55,721 nt of DNA from a virus, in IMG/VR virus record IMGVR_UViG_3300038958_000005, positions 1-55,721 of that record. One strand, given 5' to 3'. Below the pieces are notes generated by a model, which saw nothing but the letters and a program-made list of their open reading frames with translations, searched no databases and was not told the DNA's origin. Every line of letters starts with the position of its first letter. Position 1 is the stretch's first letter. Below are positions 1 to 5,424 of the stretch, in pieces. The position numbers and the translations under genes were made by a program.

Positions 1-234
1 CCCGCCCCGCCCGGCCGCCTGTCCTTCACCGGACTGTCACCATTCTGCAACCGTCTCGTCATCGGTTCGTCACCGTTCACTTGATACGCCGGTCCGATGC
101 TGATGTCGTGCATGTTCGCCGTCCCTCTCTCTAGGTTATAGACCCGGTCGCCCGGTCATCGGGTGACCCGTTGCCCCGATACGCTGATGCGCCGATGCTT
201 CATCGATGCTGCACCGATGCCCCGGTCAACGCGG
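1..234. other. GC-rich non-coding end
   Basis: No convincing gene is seen. The DNA is GC-rich and low in complexity, with the word GATGC repeated about every ten bases between roughly 190 and 226. A phrase near 57-80 (tcatcggttcgtcaccgtt) recurs in varied form near 8570 and 9170. If the molecule is circular, this tract joins 55662-55721 to make about 290 bases of non-coding DNA between the left operon's last gene and the right-end tail-family gene. Confidence 0.6.
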
Positions 235-507
235 TTAACGACGGTTGAGCGCATCTAGCTTATCTTCCCAGATTCGTTCAACGAACGTCGGATACGGTGC
301 CGGGGGTCCGTTGCCCCTATCCTGCCAGTGTCTGACGATACCCGATTCGGTGATGCACGTACAACGTAGGCCGCCCGATATCTCGCAGGGTATCAGCGCC
401 CGGCGGCATGCGGTGCAATACCACCGGCCGCCGTAGCGGATACTGCGAGTGCGCCGGAATAGTGACAACGCGGCCTTGAGTTCACCGGCCATGTCAATCT
501 TTGGCAT
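235..507 (-). CDS. Cys-rich small protein, putative zinc binder
   Basis: This 90-aa protein has a CxxC pair at residues 31-34, further cysteines at 41, 49 and 51, and His60 after a short linker, so a zinc-binding knuckle is likely. It is the last gene of the left operon. The start is placed at the ATG at 507, just after the stop of the upstream gene at 546. The frame stays open to 678, but that extension overlaps a better Cys-rich gene in another frame and its sequence is arginine/glycine/proline low-complexity. No family is recognised. DNA or RNA binding is possible but not shown. Confidence 0.6.
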   Translation of the reverse strand: MPKIDMAGELKAALSLFRRTRSIRYGGRWYCTACRRALIPCEISGGLRCTCITESGIVRHWQDRGNGPPAPYPTFVERIWEDKLDALNRR

Positions 508-545
508 CCAGCGAACCTGCCACGGCCGATAGATGCCCGCGTCCC

Positions 546-734
546 TCAATTCTTGGGGCACTGATGCGCCCGGATTGCCCGGTCCACGCGTTCCCGGCGT
601 TCGGTGTGACGCTGATAATCCGAAACGTCTAGCACCGGTTCGTGATGCACGATTGCCTGGCATGCTTTGCACCTCCACCTATGGGCTATCAGTCTCTTGC
701 GCCGCCGGATAGGTTCGTAAACGATAGTCGGCAT
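546..734 (-). CDS. Cys/His small basic protein
   Basis: This 62-aa protein is basic. It has a CxxC pair (C22, C25) followed by a His pair (HH, 30-31), a later His and a C-terminal HQC, which could make a small zinc site. It starts at the ATG at 734 and overlaps the end of the upstream Cys-rich gene by 46 bases, an unusually long overlap with no good ribosome site, so the exact start is uncertain. No family is recognised. Position and cysteine pattern suggest it belongs with its neighbours as a set of small zinc proteins. Confidence 0.5.
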   Translation of the reverse strand: MPTIVYEPIRRRKRLIAHRWRCKACQAIVHHEPVLDVSDYQRHTERRERVDRAIRAHQCPKN

Positions 735-1069
735 GTAGTCAGTCCGTCGATAATGTCCGTTATCGCGCCCCTCACATGATCGATTAGTTGCTTGCGTAGA
801 TCATCATCGGTACGCCTGCCCGAAGGCATCCACCCGCAAGAACACTTGACCCGTACGCGTTCGAACAGCGGATGCTTGCGTAGGGTCACAACGTGACCGT
901 AACCGAGAAAGTAGGTGATGCGCTTGCGTGACCACCGGCGAGGAATGCGGGCCCTGTACCATCGCGGGAAGTACGCCCGGATATGACTTAACGCTTCGTT
1001 GCGGTCCACGAATCGATGACCGCATAGGCACCACTCGGTATTTAACGGCCAATGTTCATCCTTCGCCAT
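689..1069 (-). CDS. Putative zinc-binding protein, 126 aa
   Basis: The protein has an N-terminal CLCGH motif (residues 14-18) followed by a His, and a second CSCGW motif near residue 80 in a basic background, consistent with two half-sites of a zinc fold. Its middle is rich in Arg, Tyr and Trp. The start ATG at 1069 has only a weak GGGCGA site upstream. It lies between two other Cys-containing small genes in the same operon. I do not recognise a family. A nucleic-acid-binding role would fit the charge but is inference. Confidence 0.6.
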   Translation of the reverse strand: MAKDEHWPLNTEWCLCGHRFVDRNEALSHIRAYFPRWYRARIPRRWSRKRITYFLGYGHVVTLRKHPLFERVRVKCSCGWMPSGRRTDDDLRKQLIDHVRGAITDIIDGLTTCRLSFTNLSGGARD

Positions 1070-1118
1070 TCGCCCGGTCCACGCCTATCGCATGTACGCC
1101 TACGCCTAGACCTACAAC

Positions 1119-1268
1119 CTATCGTTTACGGTCACGTGATACGGCCGCCGTATGACCGCATGTTAGGAACACGGCGACGTATCCTGTTCGCAACATTCGA
1201 ACCTTCGGTTTTCCAGCCTCTAGCACGGGTTCGCGCTCATACCCGCAACGCCTACAGTACCACGTCAC
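1119..1268 (-). CDS. Mini zinc-ribbon protein (49 aa)
   Basis: A very short protein with CRRCGYE near the N-terminus and TCGH near the C-terminus, giving a CxxC...CxH pattern typical of a treble-clef or ribbon zinc site. The chosen start is a GTG at 1268, seven bases after a good GGGGGTGA ribosome site that begins right after the stop of the last tail-family gene. A longer open frame upstream would overlap that gene antiphase and has no supporting site. It ends in basic residues (RDRKR). It is the first of four small Cys-rich genes at the operon's end. Confidence 0.6.
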   Translation of the reverse strand: MTWYCRRCGYEREPVLEAGKPKVRMLRTGYVAVFLTCGHTAAVSRDRKR

Positions 1269-1285
1269 GGTTTCATCACCCCCTA

Positions 1286-1495
1286 CTACTTGATGCGTAT
1301 CCCGCAGTGCACAAGGCGTACGTCTACGTTGCGGGATAGGGTCATTACCACCGCCGGGCGTACTGTCGCGTCGGTGTACCAATACATCCAAAGGATGCGC
1401 CCGTTGGAAGTCCGTATCCCCCACTCGCAGATAGGTTCCCACTTGCCACTGCGCCAATTGATGTTGTTCGTCCAAAGCGGGAGTATGGCCTGCAT
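1286..1495 (-). CDS. hRhK-tail small protein, member 15
   Basis: This 69-aa protein has the family's aromatic core as WMYWY near residue 40 and the exact C-terminal tail GIRIK. The N-terminal half carries several Trp residues, more than most members. The start ATG at 1495 follows a GGGGCC site and lies 10 bases after the upstream member's stop. No cysteine motif, signal peptide or membrane segment is seen. It is the last member before the operon switches to Cys-rich genes. Function unknown. Confidence 0.75.
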   Translation of the reverse strand: MQAILPLWTNNINWRSGKWEPICEWGIRTSNGRILWMYWYTDATVRPAVVMTLSRNVDVRLVHCGIRIK

Positions 1496-1505
1496 TGTAC
1501 GGCCC

Positions 1506-1700
1506 CTATTTCAACCGCATCATACAAAGTTTCCTGTTGGTGAATAGGATACGCCCGGCATCATTGACGATTCGGCCCGGCGGCCCGGTATCGGAACGCC
1601 AATATGCCAGTGACGAATAGTAGCCGTCATGGTTGAGCACCACGAACACGTCGCCCCGTACGTTAACCCAGATAGGATTGTTCCAGCTTGAACCGCTCAT
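1506..1700 (-). CDS. hRhK-tail small protein, member 14
   Basis: This 64-aa protein begins MSGSSWNN, has a first hydrophobic strand GDVFVVLN, the core LAYWR near residue 37, and ends MMRLK. The ATG at 1700 was preferred over an upstream GTG at 1715 because GAGGGG sits at a good distance before it, and the GTG would place the site inside the gene. Between core and tail is a Gly/Pro-rich turn. It follows member 13 by 11 bases. Confidence 0.75.
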   Translation of the reverse strand: MSGSSWNNPIWVNVRGDVFVVLNHDGYYSSLAYWRSDTGPPGRIVNDAGRILFTNRKLCMMRLK

Positions 1701-1711
1701 GAACCGGCCCC

Positions 1712-1888
1712 TCACTTGAGGCGTAGGGCTAATCGGCCGTAGTACAGCATGATATCCTGATGCGTAATGCTTACTTCCGGGTCTACGGAATAATGACGTA
1801 GCCAGTACACCACGTTCAACAAATCATCGCCCATATCCCGGATATAGTACACGTCGCGCCTATCGTTCGAAGCGATGAATGTTCTCAT
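1712..1888 (-). CDS. hRhK-tail small protein, member 13
   Basis: At 58 aa it is too short for many gene callers. It is a clear paralogue of member 12: both have an R-D-[VI]-YY strand, a leucine-rich step, the core VVYWL (VLYML in member 12), an I-M/I-x-Y strand and the tail LRLK. Its start ATG overlaps the stop of member 12 in an ATGA arrangement, and the AGG in member 12's tail codons sits where a ribosome site would be, so translation is probably coupled. Confidence 0.78.
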   Translation of the reverse strand: MRTFIASNDRRDVYYIRDMGDDLLNVVYWLRHYSVDPEVSITHQDIMLYYGRLALRLK

Positions 1889-2064
1889 TTCAGCCTCAAT
1901 AGGCAACGGCCGCAGTCATACATGATAATCGGCCGCCGTACCGTCGGATATCGGAATTTCGGCGATACCGGTATTTCATACAGCATGTACAGCACGCCTA
2001 GCATTTCCGTATCTGTTACCAGATAGTAGATATCCCGGTTATCGGTGAATCCAACGCTAATCAT
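1885..2064 (-). CDS. hRhK-tail small protein, member 12
   Basis: This 59-aa protein starts MISVGFTDNRD and ends LLRLK. The shorter start at 2064 is preferred over a start at 2127 because it forms an ATGA overlap with member 11 and gives almost the same length as its paralogue member 13. The core motif is VLYML. Two cysteines (DCGRC) near the end are not in a family-wide position. Function unknown. Confidence 0.75.
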   Translation of the reverse strand: MISVGFTDNRDIYYLVTDTEMLGVLYMLYEIPVSPKFRYPTVRRPIIMYDCGRCLLRLK

Positions 2065-2312
2065 TTCAGCACTATCGAACGGACGAATTTCCCGGAAGGT
2101 ATCGTAATCAGCACCGCGATAGCGCACCTTGTTGTACCGTGCACCGACACGCGGGCCGTTTCCTGTTGTTCATGATTCGCGGCCAAGATATAAAAGTCAT
2201 AACATACGCCGGACTTACACTCTAGGTAGTAGATGCGCGGCCCGATGCACTTAACACGCATTTCCGGGGTCAGCGCCGCCGTGTTCGTGTCGCCCTTACT
2301 TGACGCGAACAT
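2061..2312 (-). CDS. hRhK-tail small protein, member 11 (divergent tail)
   Basis: This 83-aa protein has the family pattern RIYYL then YDFYI, but its C-terminus reads SIVLK. The usual Arg is replaced by Val while hydrophobic-Lys is kept, so it is the only member without a basic residue at the -3 position. The ATG at 2312 has a GGGGGC site six bases upstream and overlaps the end of member 10 by 17 bases. The N-terminal 20 residues are polar and probably flexible. Confidence 0.68.
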   Translation of the reverse strand: MFASSKGDTNTAALTPEMRVKCIGPRIYYLECKSGVCYDFYILAANHEQQETARVSVHGTTRCAIAVLITIPSGKFVRSIVLK

Positions 2313-2502
2313 AGATAGCCCCCACGAACGCGTTGTTTCGCATCGGGGAATAGACCAATACCGCGGACTCCGATAAACCTTGCCTTACACGCGGCCGGTT
2401 CACCGCGAACGAATGGCCGTAGATTGTGGTAGTCTTCCACCCGTACGTCATCAGATAGTCGCCGCGGTCACTGTAGATATCAGGTCTGACTTCGCTTTGC
2501 AT
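2296..2502 (-). CDS. hRhK-tail small protein, member 10
   Basis: This 68-aa protein has TTTIYGH as its core and ends AIYVRVK. The C-terminal third (AVLVYSPMRNN...YVRVK) resembles that of member 16 at the far right end of the window (AVVMG...MRNEAYVRVK), so these two form a subgroup although they lie in DNA of different composition. The start at 2502 is set by a GAGGGT site five bases upstream. A start further upstream would run into member 9. Confidence 0.75.
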   Translation of the reverse strand: MQSEVRPDIYSDRGDYLMTYGWKTTTIYGHSFAVNRPRVRQGLSESAVLVYSPMRNNAFVGAIYVRVK

Positions 2503-2509
2503 GGTACCC

Positions 2510-2728
2510 TCACTTGATGCGCAATGATGCCTGCCTATCATCATTCCCGGTACGGTGCAGGTTGATCCATACATAACCGATGTTATCGTTTAACTCTACT
2601 GACGGTCCAAAATCTGGAGCCGCATACACCGCCGGGTGGATCAACAAGTACACCACCAATGTTGACCCGTCAACGTCAAAATAGCATACGTCGCCCTTCG
2701 GTTCAATGCTGATAGATTGCTGACTCAT
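2510..2728 (-). CDS. hRhK-tail small protein, member 9
   Basis: This 72-aa protein is a close paralogue of member 8, of the same length: both share Y/F-x-V-D-G, a VVY or TVY core, then GYVW[IM]-x-L-x-R-x-x-N and the tail ASLRIK. The ATG at 2728 follows a GGGGGC site. Upstream in-frame starts exist but would overlap member 8's coding end in another frame. The whole protein alternates hydrophobic and polar residues as expected for beta strands. Confidence 0.8.
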   Translation of the reverse strand: MSQQSISIEPKGDVCYFDVDGSTLVVYLLIHPAVYAAPDFGPSVELNDNIGYVWINLHRTGNDDRQASLRIK

Positions 2729-2747
2729 CGCGTAAGCCCCCGCCCGG

Positions 2748-2966
2748 TCACTTGATGCGCAATGATGCCCGGCTAATGCCGTTCGCGTCACGGAATAGGT
2801 GCATCCATACGTAGCCTCTAGGCCATGTAATCCACGGCGGATTGTGTGGTCTGACGCTTGACGTGTAGACGGTGAACAACGCGCCGCCGTCCACTTGCAG
2901 ATAATAATCATTCGGGTATGCCACTATCGCCTGATGCATTGCCGCCGCCCGATTAGTCTGATTCAT
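2748..2966 (-). CDS. hRhK-tail small protein, member 8
   Basis: The start at 2966 gives 72 aa, exactly the length of its paralogue member 9. An ATG nine bases upstream is also possible. The core is FTVYT and the C-terminal half GYVWMHLFRD...ASLRIK is nearly that of member 9. The last 14 bases of the codirectional small membrane-protein gene overlap its 5' end. The last nine codons are almost base-identical in members 8 and 9, which points to a recent duplication. Confidence 0.78.
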   Translation of the reverse strand: MNQTNRAAAMHQAIVAYPNDYYLQVDGGALFTVYTSSVRPHNPPWITWPRGYVWMHLFRDANGISRASLRIK

Positions 2967-3138
2967 CGCGTTCATCCCGCGCCATTGTTGCATTGACCGC
3001 GCACGCTGTCAAGTACACCGCCGTCCACACGACCGAAACAGCGGCGATGATACGCATATCGCCCGTCATCACCGCGCCGCCCAATACCACCATGACTACC
3101 ATCCAGATAACCCACCGAATGAATGTTTCGTGTCGCAT
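2953..3138 (-). CDS. Small two-helix membrane protein
   Basis: This 61-aa protein has two hydrophobic segments (about residues 8-24 and 29-48), with a short GDMR link between them and an acidic tail RDERDESD. A hairpin in the inner membrane with both ends on the same side is likely. The start ATG at 3138 has a GAGGAAC site. It sits inside the tail-protein array, between members 7 and 8, and overlaps member 8 slightly. No family is recognised. It might anchor or regulate the small proteins, which is inference only. Confidence 0.65.
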   Translation of the reverse strand: MRHETFIRWVIWMVVMVVLGGAVMTGDMRIIAAVSVVWTAVYLTACAVNATMARDERDESD

Positions 3139-3148
3139 CGGTTGTTCC

Positions 3149-3400
3149 TCACTTGACCCGCAGGCCCGTTGTATCCAGTAGCAACATCACGGCGTTCGAT
3201 TTCTTCGGCGGATAGGTTCGATATTGCCGACGTTCACCGGTTAGCCAGTACAGCCAGAAGGCGTCATTGCGGTTTAGACACATAACGTATGTGACCCAAC
3301 AGGTTCCATTACACCGTCCAATATGTGATTCGATTCGCGGGTACCCGTCGTGGCTTAACGGTCCTAGGATATCGAACAGTGGCACATTCGCTGACTGCAT
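3149..3400 (-). CDS. hRhK-tail small protein, member 7
   Basis: This 83-aa protein is a clear paralogue of member 6: both have YPRI, a Cys about ten residues on, [ST]Y[VI]M, NR, WLYWL as the core, a Pro step, VML, and a terminal hydrophobic-R-[VI]-K. The start ATG at 3400 overlaps the stop of the zinc-ribbon gene (TGATG) and follows a GGGGGTGA site. It has about ten extra N-terminal residues compared with member 6. Confidence 0.8.
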   Translation of the reverse strand: MQSANVPLFDILGPLSHDGYPRIESHIGRCNGTCWVTYVMCLNRNDAFWLYWLTGERRQYRTYPPKKSNAVMLLLDTTGLRVK

Positions 3401-3855
3401 CAATTCACCCCCGCCGAATTGCTAGGCTTAGAGGCGTTACCTAGTACTGAGCGAAGGGCTTTATCCGCGTTACGTTCGCATTCGATAACATCGCCTTCGC
3501 TAAGTTCTACAGGTTTGACCGCTACAACATGGAATGTGAACACGCCCCACGGGGCGATGAGGCTAGTATTGCATTCAGGGCAAATAATATCGCCCCATTC
3601 CTCATCATAAGCCCCGTCGGTGTTACACGCGCTACAACGCACTGCGCTTTCCACCTTATCAATGAACCGGGCGAATTCTATGTCGCGCATGGCCTTTGCC
3701 CATCGGCTAGCCAAACGGTAGTTATCCGCCTTGACCAATAGGTCAAGGTCCGGTCGCGCAGATTCTGCCCGTCCGACTTGCACCCTAAACAGCATATTCC
3801 TTGAACCCCCTTTGTCTAGACTGTTTTCAGTCCGCGCATCATTGATTAACTGCAT
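3400..3855 (-). CDS. Zinc-ribbon protein, 151 aa
   Basis: The middle of this protein holds CSAC and CPEC pairs about 18 residues apart, a standard zinc-ribbon spacing, flanked by an alpha-helical N-terminal region rich in Arg and Asp and a beta-like C-terminal part ending in a Ser/Asn-rich tail. The start ATG at 3855 has a strong GGGGGTGA site. It interrupts the tail-protein array between members 6 and 7 and lacks the family's C-terminal tail. A nucleic-acid-binding role is plausible from the ribbon. No specific family is recognised. Confidence 0.7.
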   Translation of the reverse strand: MQLINDARTENSLDKGGSRNMLFRVQVGRAESARPDLDLLVKADNYRLASRWAKAMRDIEFARFIDKVESAVRCSACNTDGAYDEEWGDIICPECNTSLIAPWGVFTFHVVAVKPVELSEGDVIECERNADKALRSVLGNASKPSNSAGVN

Positions 3856-3874
3856 CGATTCACCCCCACCGGTT

Positions 3875-4096
3875 TTACTTTATGCGCATGGCCCGATACG
3901 GGGCCGATAGCATCACCGAATCGCTTTCCCTCAAAGGGCTTATCACGTGTTCCCGGCGGCCGTGTAGCCAGTACAGCCAGAGGGCGTAATCGCGGTTCAT
4001 CCACATGATGTATGACGCCCGGCAGATTCGGCTATGCCGGTCAATATCTACCGCGATTCGCGGATAGTCCGTCGCCTTATTCCTCGCCCGGTTCAT
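3875..4096 (-). CDS. hRhK-tail small protein, member 6
   Basis: This 73-aa protein ends AMRIK and has the core LWLYWL, almost the same as member 7. Other shared points are YPRI, a conserved Cys, SYIM, NRDYA and SVML. The start ATG at 4096 has a perfect GGGGGTGA site three bases upstream, the clearest example of this operon's ribosome site. A 120-base gap without a supported gene separates it from member 5. Confidence 0.8.
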   Translation of the reverse strand: MNRARNKATDYPRIAVDIDRHSRICRASYIMWMNRDYALWLYWLHGRREHVISPLRESDSVMLSAPYRAMRIK

Positions 4097-4218
4097 TGTT
4101 CACCCCCGGATACCCTAACCGATGCTAGCACCCCCAAAGCGTTCGCGCAACTGCCGGACAGTGAATTATCGGTTACAGGGTGTTCGATGCCCGGCGTCGC
4201 GCCGATTCGGCTGCCCGG

Positions 4219-4398
4219 CTACTTGAGTCTTAGGCATCCCCTGTTACTCCGAAACTCTACGCCGTACGGTTCCTGATGAATGTTAGGCCGGGGTTCGGAA
4301 CCGTTGCTTATCCAGTAGACCCACATATCGAACAACGTTCCCTTGAGTATCCATATCGCCCGTTCATCGCTAGGCCGAAATGTAAACCGGTTGACCAT
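4219..4398 (-). CDS. hRhK-tail small protein, member 5 (59 aa)
   Basis: I translated this gene directly from the minus strand because it is under 60 codons. It begins MVNRFTFRPSDERAIW, has the core MWVYWIS near residue 26, and ends NRGCLRLK followed by TAG. A GGGGGTT site lies upstream. The last 20 residues closely match a broken copy directly upstream at 4414-4476. The peptide is rich in Trp and Arg and has one Cys next to the tail. Confidence 0.75.
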   Translation of the reverse strand: MVNRFTFRPSDERAIWILKGTLFDMWVYWISNGSEPRPNIHQEPYGVEFRSNRGCLRLK

Positions 4399-4413
4399 CG
4401 CATTAACCCCCGG

Positions 4414-4476
4414 TCACTTTATCTTGATGCACCCCCTGTTACTCCGAAACTGTATGCCGCGCACTTCCCGATGCAC
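4414..4476 (-). pseudogene. Relic of a tail-family gene
   Basis: Only the last 20 codons of a family gene remain: VHREVRGIQF then RSNRGCIKIK and TGA. Compared with the end of member 5 (IHQEPYGVEF, RSNRGCLRLK) it is clearly a duplicate, with seven consecutive identical residues including the Cys before the tail. No ATG or aromatic core is in frame upstream, although a GTG exists at 4476 and a 20-aa peptide could be made. The most likely reading is a truncated tandem copy left by recombination. Confidence 0.65.
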
Positions 4477-4486
4477 CCGGCCCCGG

Positions 4487-4690
4487 TCATTTCAGCTTGA
4501 GTTCTAACGCGTGACCGCGCGGCCGCTTGACCGCCGTAGCGTACACGCTACCGTCGGCGTTGACCTTGAGCTGGCTAGACCCGTTCGTTTGCCAGAAACG
4601 GCAATAGACCCAGTAAGACTGCCCCCTATCCGGCAAGTACGCCCGAATCCAGCCCTCAACCGTAATTCGTATACCCATTTCCGGGTTCAT
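4487..4690 (-). CDS. hRhK-tail small protein, member 4
   Basis: This 67-aa protein ends ELKLK, so the basic residue in its tail is Lys rather than Arg. It is paralogous to member 3: W[IV]-x-AY-x-PD, the core WVY, then DGxVYA and a basic stretch. The ATG at 4690 follows GGGGTGA. Tail codons differ from those of member 3, so the match is at protein level. Confidence 0.78.
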   Translation of the reverse strand: MNPEMGIRITVEGWIRAYLPDRGQSYWVYCRFWQTNGSSQLKVNADGSVYATAVKRPRGHALELKLK

Positions 4691-4702
4691 CGGTCACCCC
4701 GC

Positions 4703-4912
4703 TTACTTTAGCTTTAGGCGTAGTAGCCGCAGTACCCGTGATTGTTTGGTCAACGCCGCGGCATACACGCCATCCTTGCCGATTTCAATGCCGCCTTCCC
4801 CCGGTGCCCCGCTGAAACATGTGTACACCCACCAAAACATTCCGTTCACGTCCGGGGCATACGCCAACACCCACTCGTGGATGACGATATTCAGTCCGGC
4901 GTTTCCGTTCAT
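4703..4912 (-). CDS. hRhK-tail small protein, member 3
   Basis: This 69-aa protein has the core FWWVYT and an extended tail LLRLLRLKLK in which the hydrophobic-basic alternation is repeated. Members 2, 3 and 4 form a subgroup with a G/E-W strand, an NG or DG turn and a Y-rich strand before the tail. The start at 4912 is chosen because a GGAG site lies eight bases upstream. A GTG further up (4930) would overlap member 2. Confidence 0.77.
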   Translation of the reverse strand: MNGNAGLNIVIHEWVLAYAPDVNGMFWWVYTCFSGAPGEGGIEIGKDGVYAAALTKQSRVLRLLRLKLK

Positions 4913-4926
4913 CGATGCGACTCCGG

Positions 4927-5154
4927 TCACTTTAGCCTGACGGCTATTTGACGGCCTGCCATACCTATGACGAAATCCACCGTACCGTTCGTGTATACCC
5001 TGAATTCCGTAGTGTTCCCGCGTACGGCCCGGTGGAAGTACAGCCAGTACCGGCCGTTGCCCGCCTTAGTCATCGCCCAGCCGTGCGAATAGCCGACGAT
5101 CTTCGATCCGAACGAATAGCTGATGGTGCCGCCAAAGATTCGTGGTTCGTTCAT
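4927..5154 (-). CDS. hRhK-tail small protein, member 2
   Basis: This 75-aa protein has the core RYWLYF and ends IAVRLK. Its start ATG overlaps the TGA of member 1 (AAAATGA), with no strong separate ribosome site, so it is probably translated by coupling. The body is Gly-rich with TEFRVYTNGTV, matching the DG/NG turn of members 3 and 4. Confidence 0.77.
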   Translation of the reverse strand: MNEPRIFGGTISYSFGSKIVGYSHGWAMTKAGNGRYWLYFHRAVRGNTTEFRVYTNGTVDFVIGMAGRQIAVRLK

Positions 5155-5411
5155 TTTATCCGCATCCAAACGTCCCTGCCCGTGTTCCCGGCGTATCGGG
5201 TGCGAATGCTGACCGTTGACCGGGGCCGGAGGCCTATCATGAGCACGTTCGGTGATTCAACCCATCGCCGGTACTGTACCCAGTTCGACCAATACACCCG
5301 GCTAATGTACACCCGTTCGGAGCCGTTCACCCGGTACAGGTTGAATTCGTCAACCGGTGGGACTGTAGACCATACCCCCGGATTACGCTTAACCTCTACG
5401 TCTCGGTACAT
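5151..5411 (-). CDS. hRhK-tail small protein, member 1
   Basis: This is the first and longest member (86 aa), directly downstream of the MoxR-type ATPase gene with a 13-base gap. It starts at the ATG at 5411 after an AGGGGCTGGGGTA stretch. The core reads RVYISRVYWSNW, and the protein ends DVWMRIK. Long in-frame extension upstream would overlap the ATPase gene antiphase and is rejected. Rich in Arg, Val and Trp, with no Cys. Confidence 0.77.
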   Translation of the reverse strand: MYRDVEVKRNPGVWSTVPPVDEFNLYRVNGSERVYISRVYWSNWVQYRRWVESPNVLMIGLRPRSTVSIRTRYAGNTGRDVWMRIK

Positions 5412-5424
5412 TACCCCAGCCCCT

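Noticed and set aside
508-678. N-terminal extension of the 90-aa Cys-rich gene with a GGAGGTG site
   Set aside because: The extension is low-complexity and overlaps the Cys/His gene in another frame. The GGAGGTG lies in that gene's coding for W-R-C.
4099-4218. Possible further small gene between members 5 and 6
   Set aside because: One frame is open and ends at the start of member 6, but it has no proper start, aromatic core or tail.
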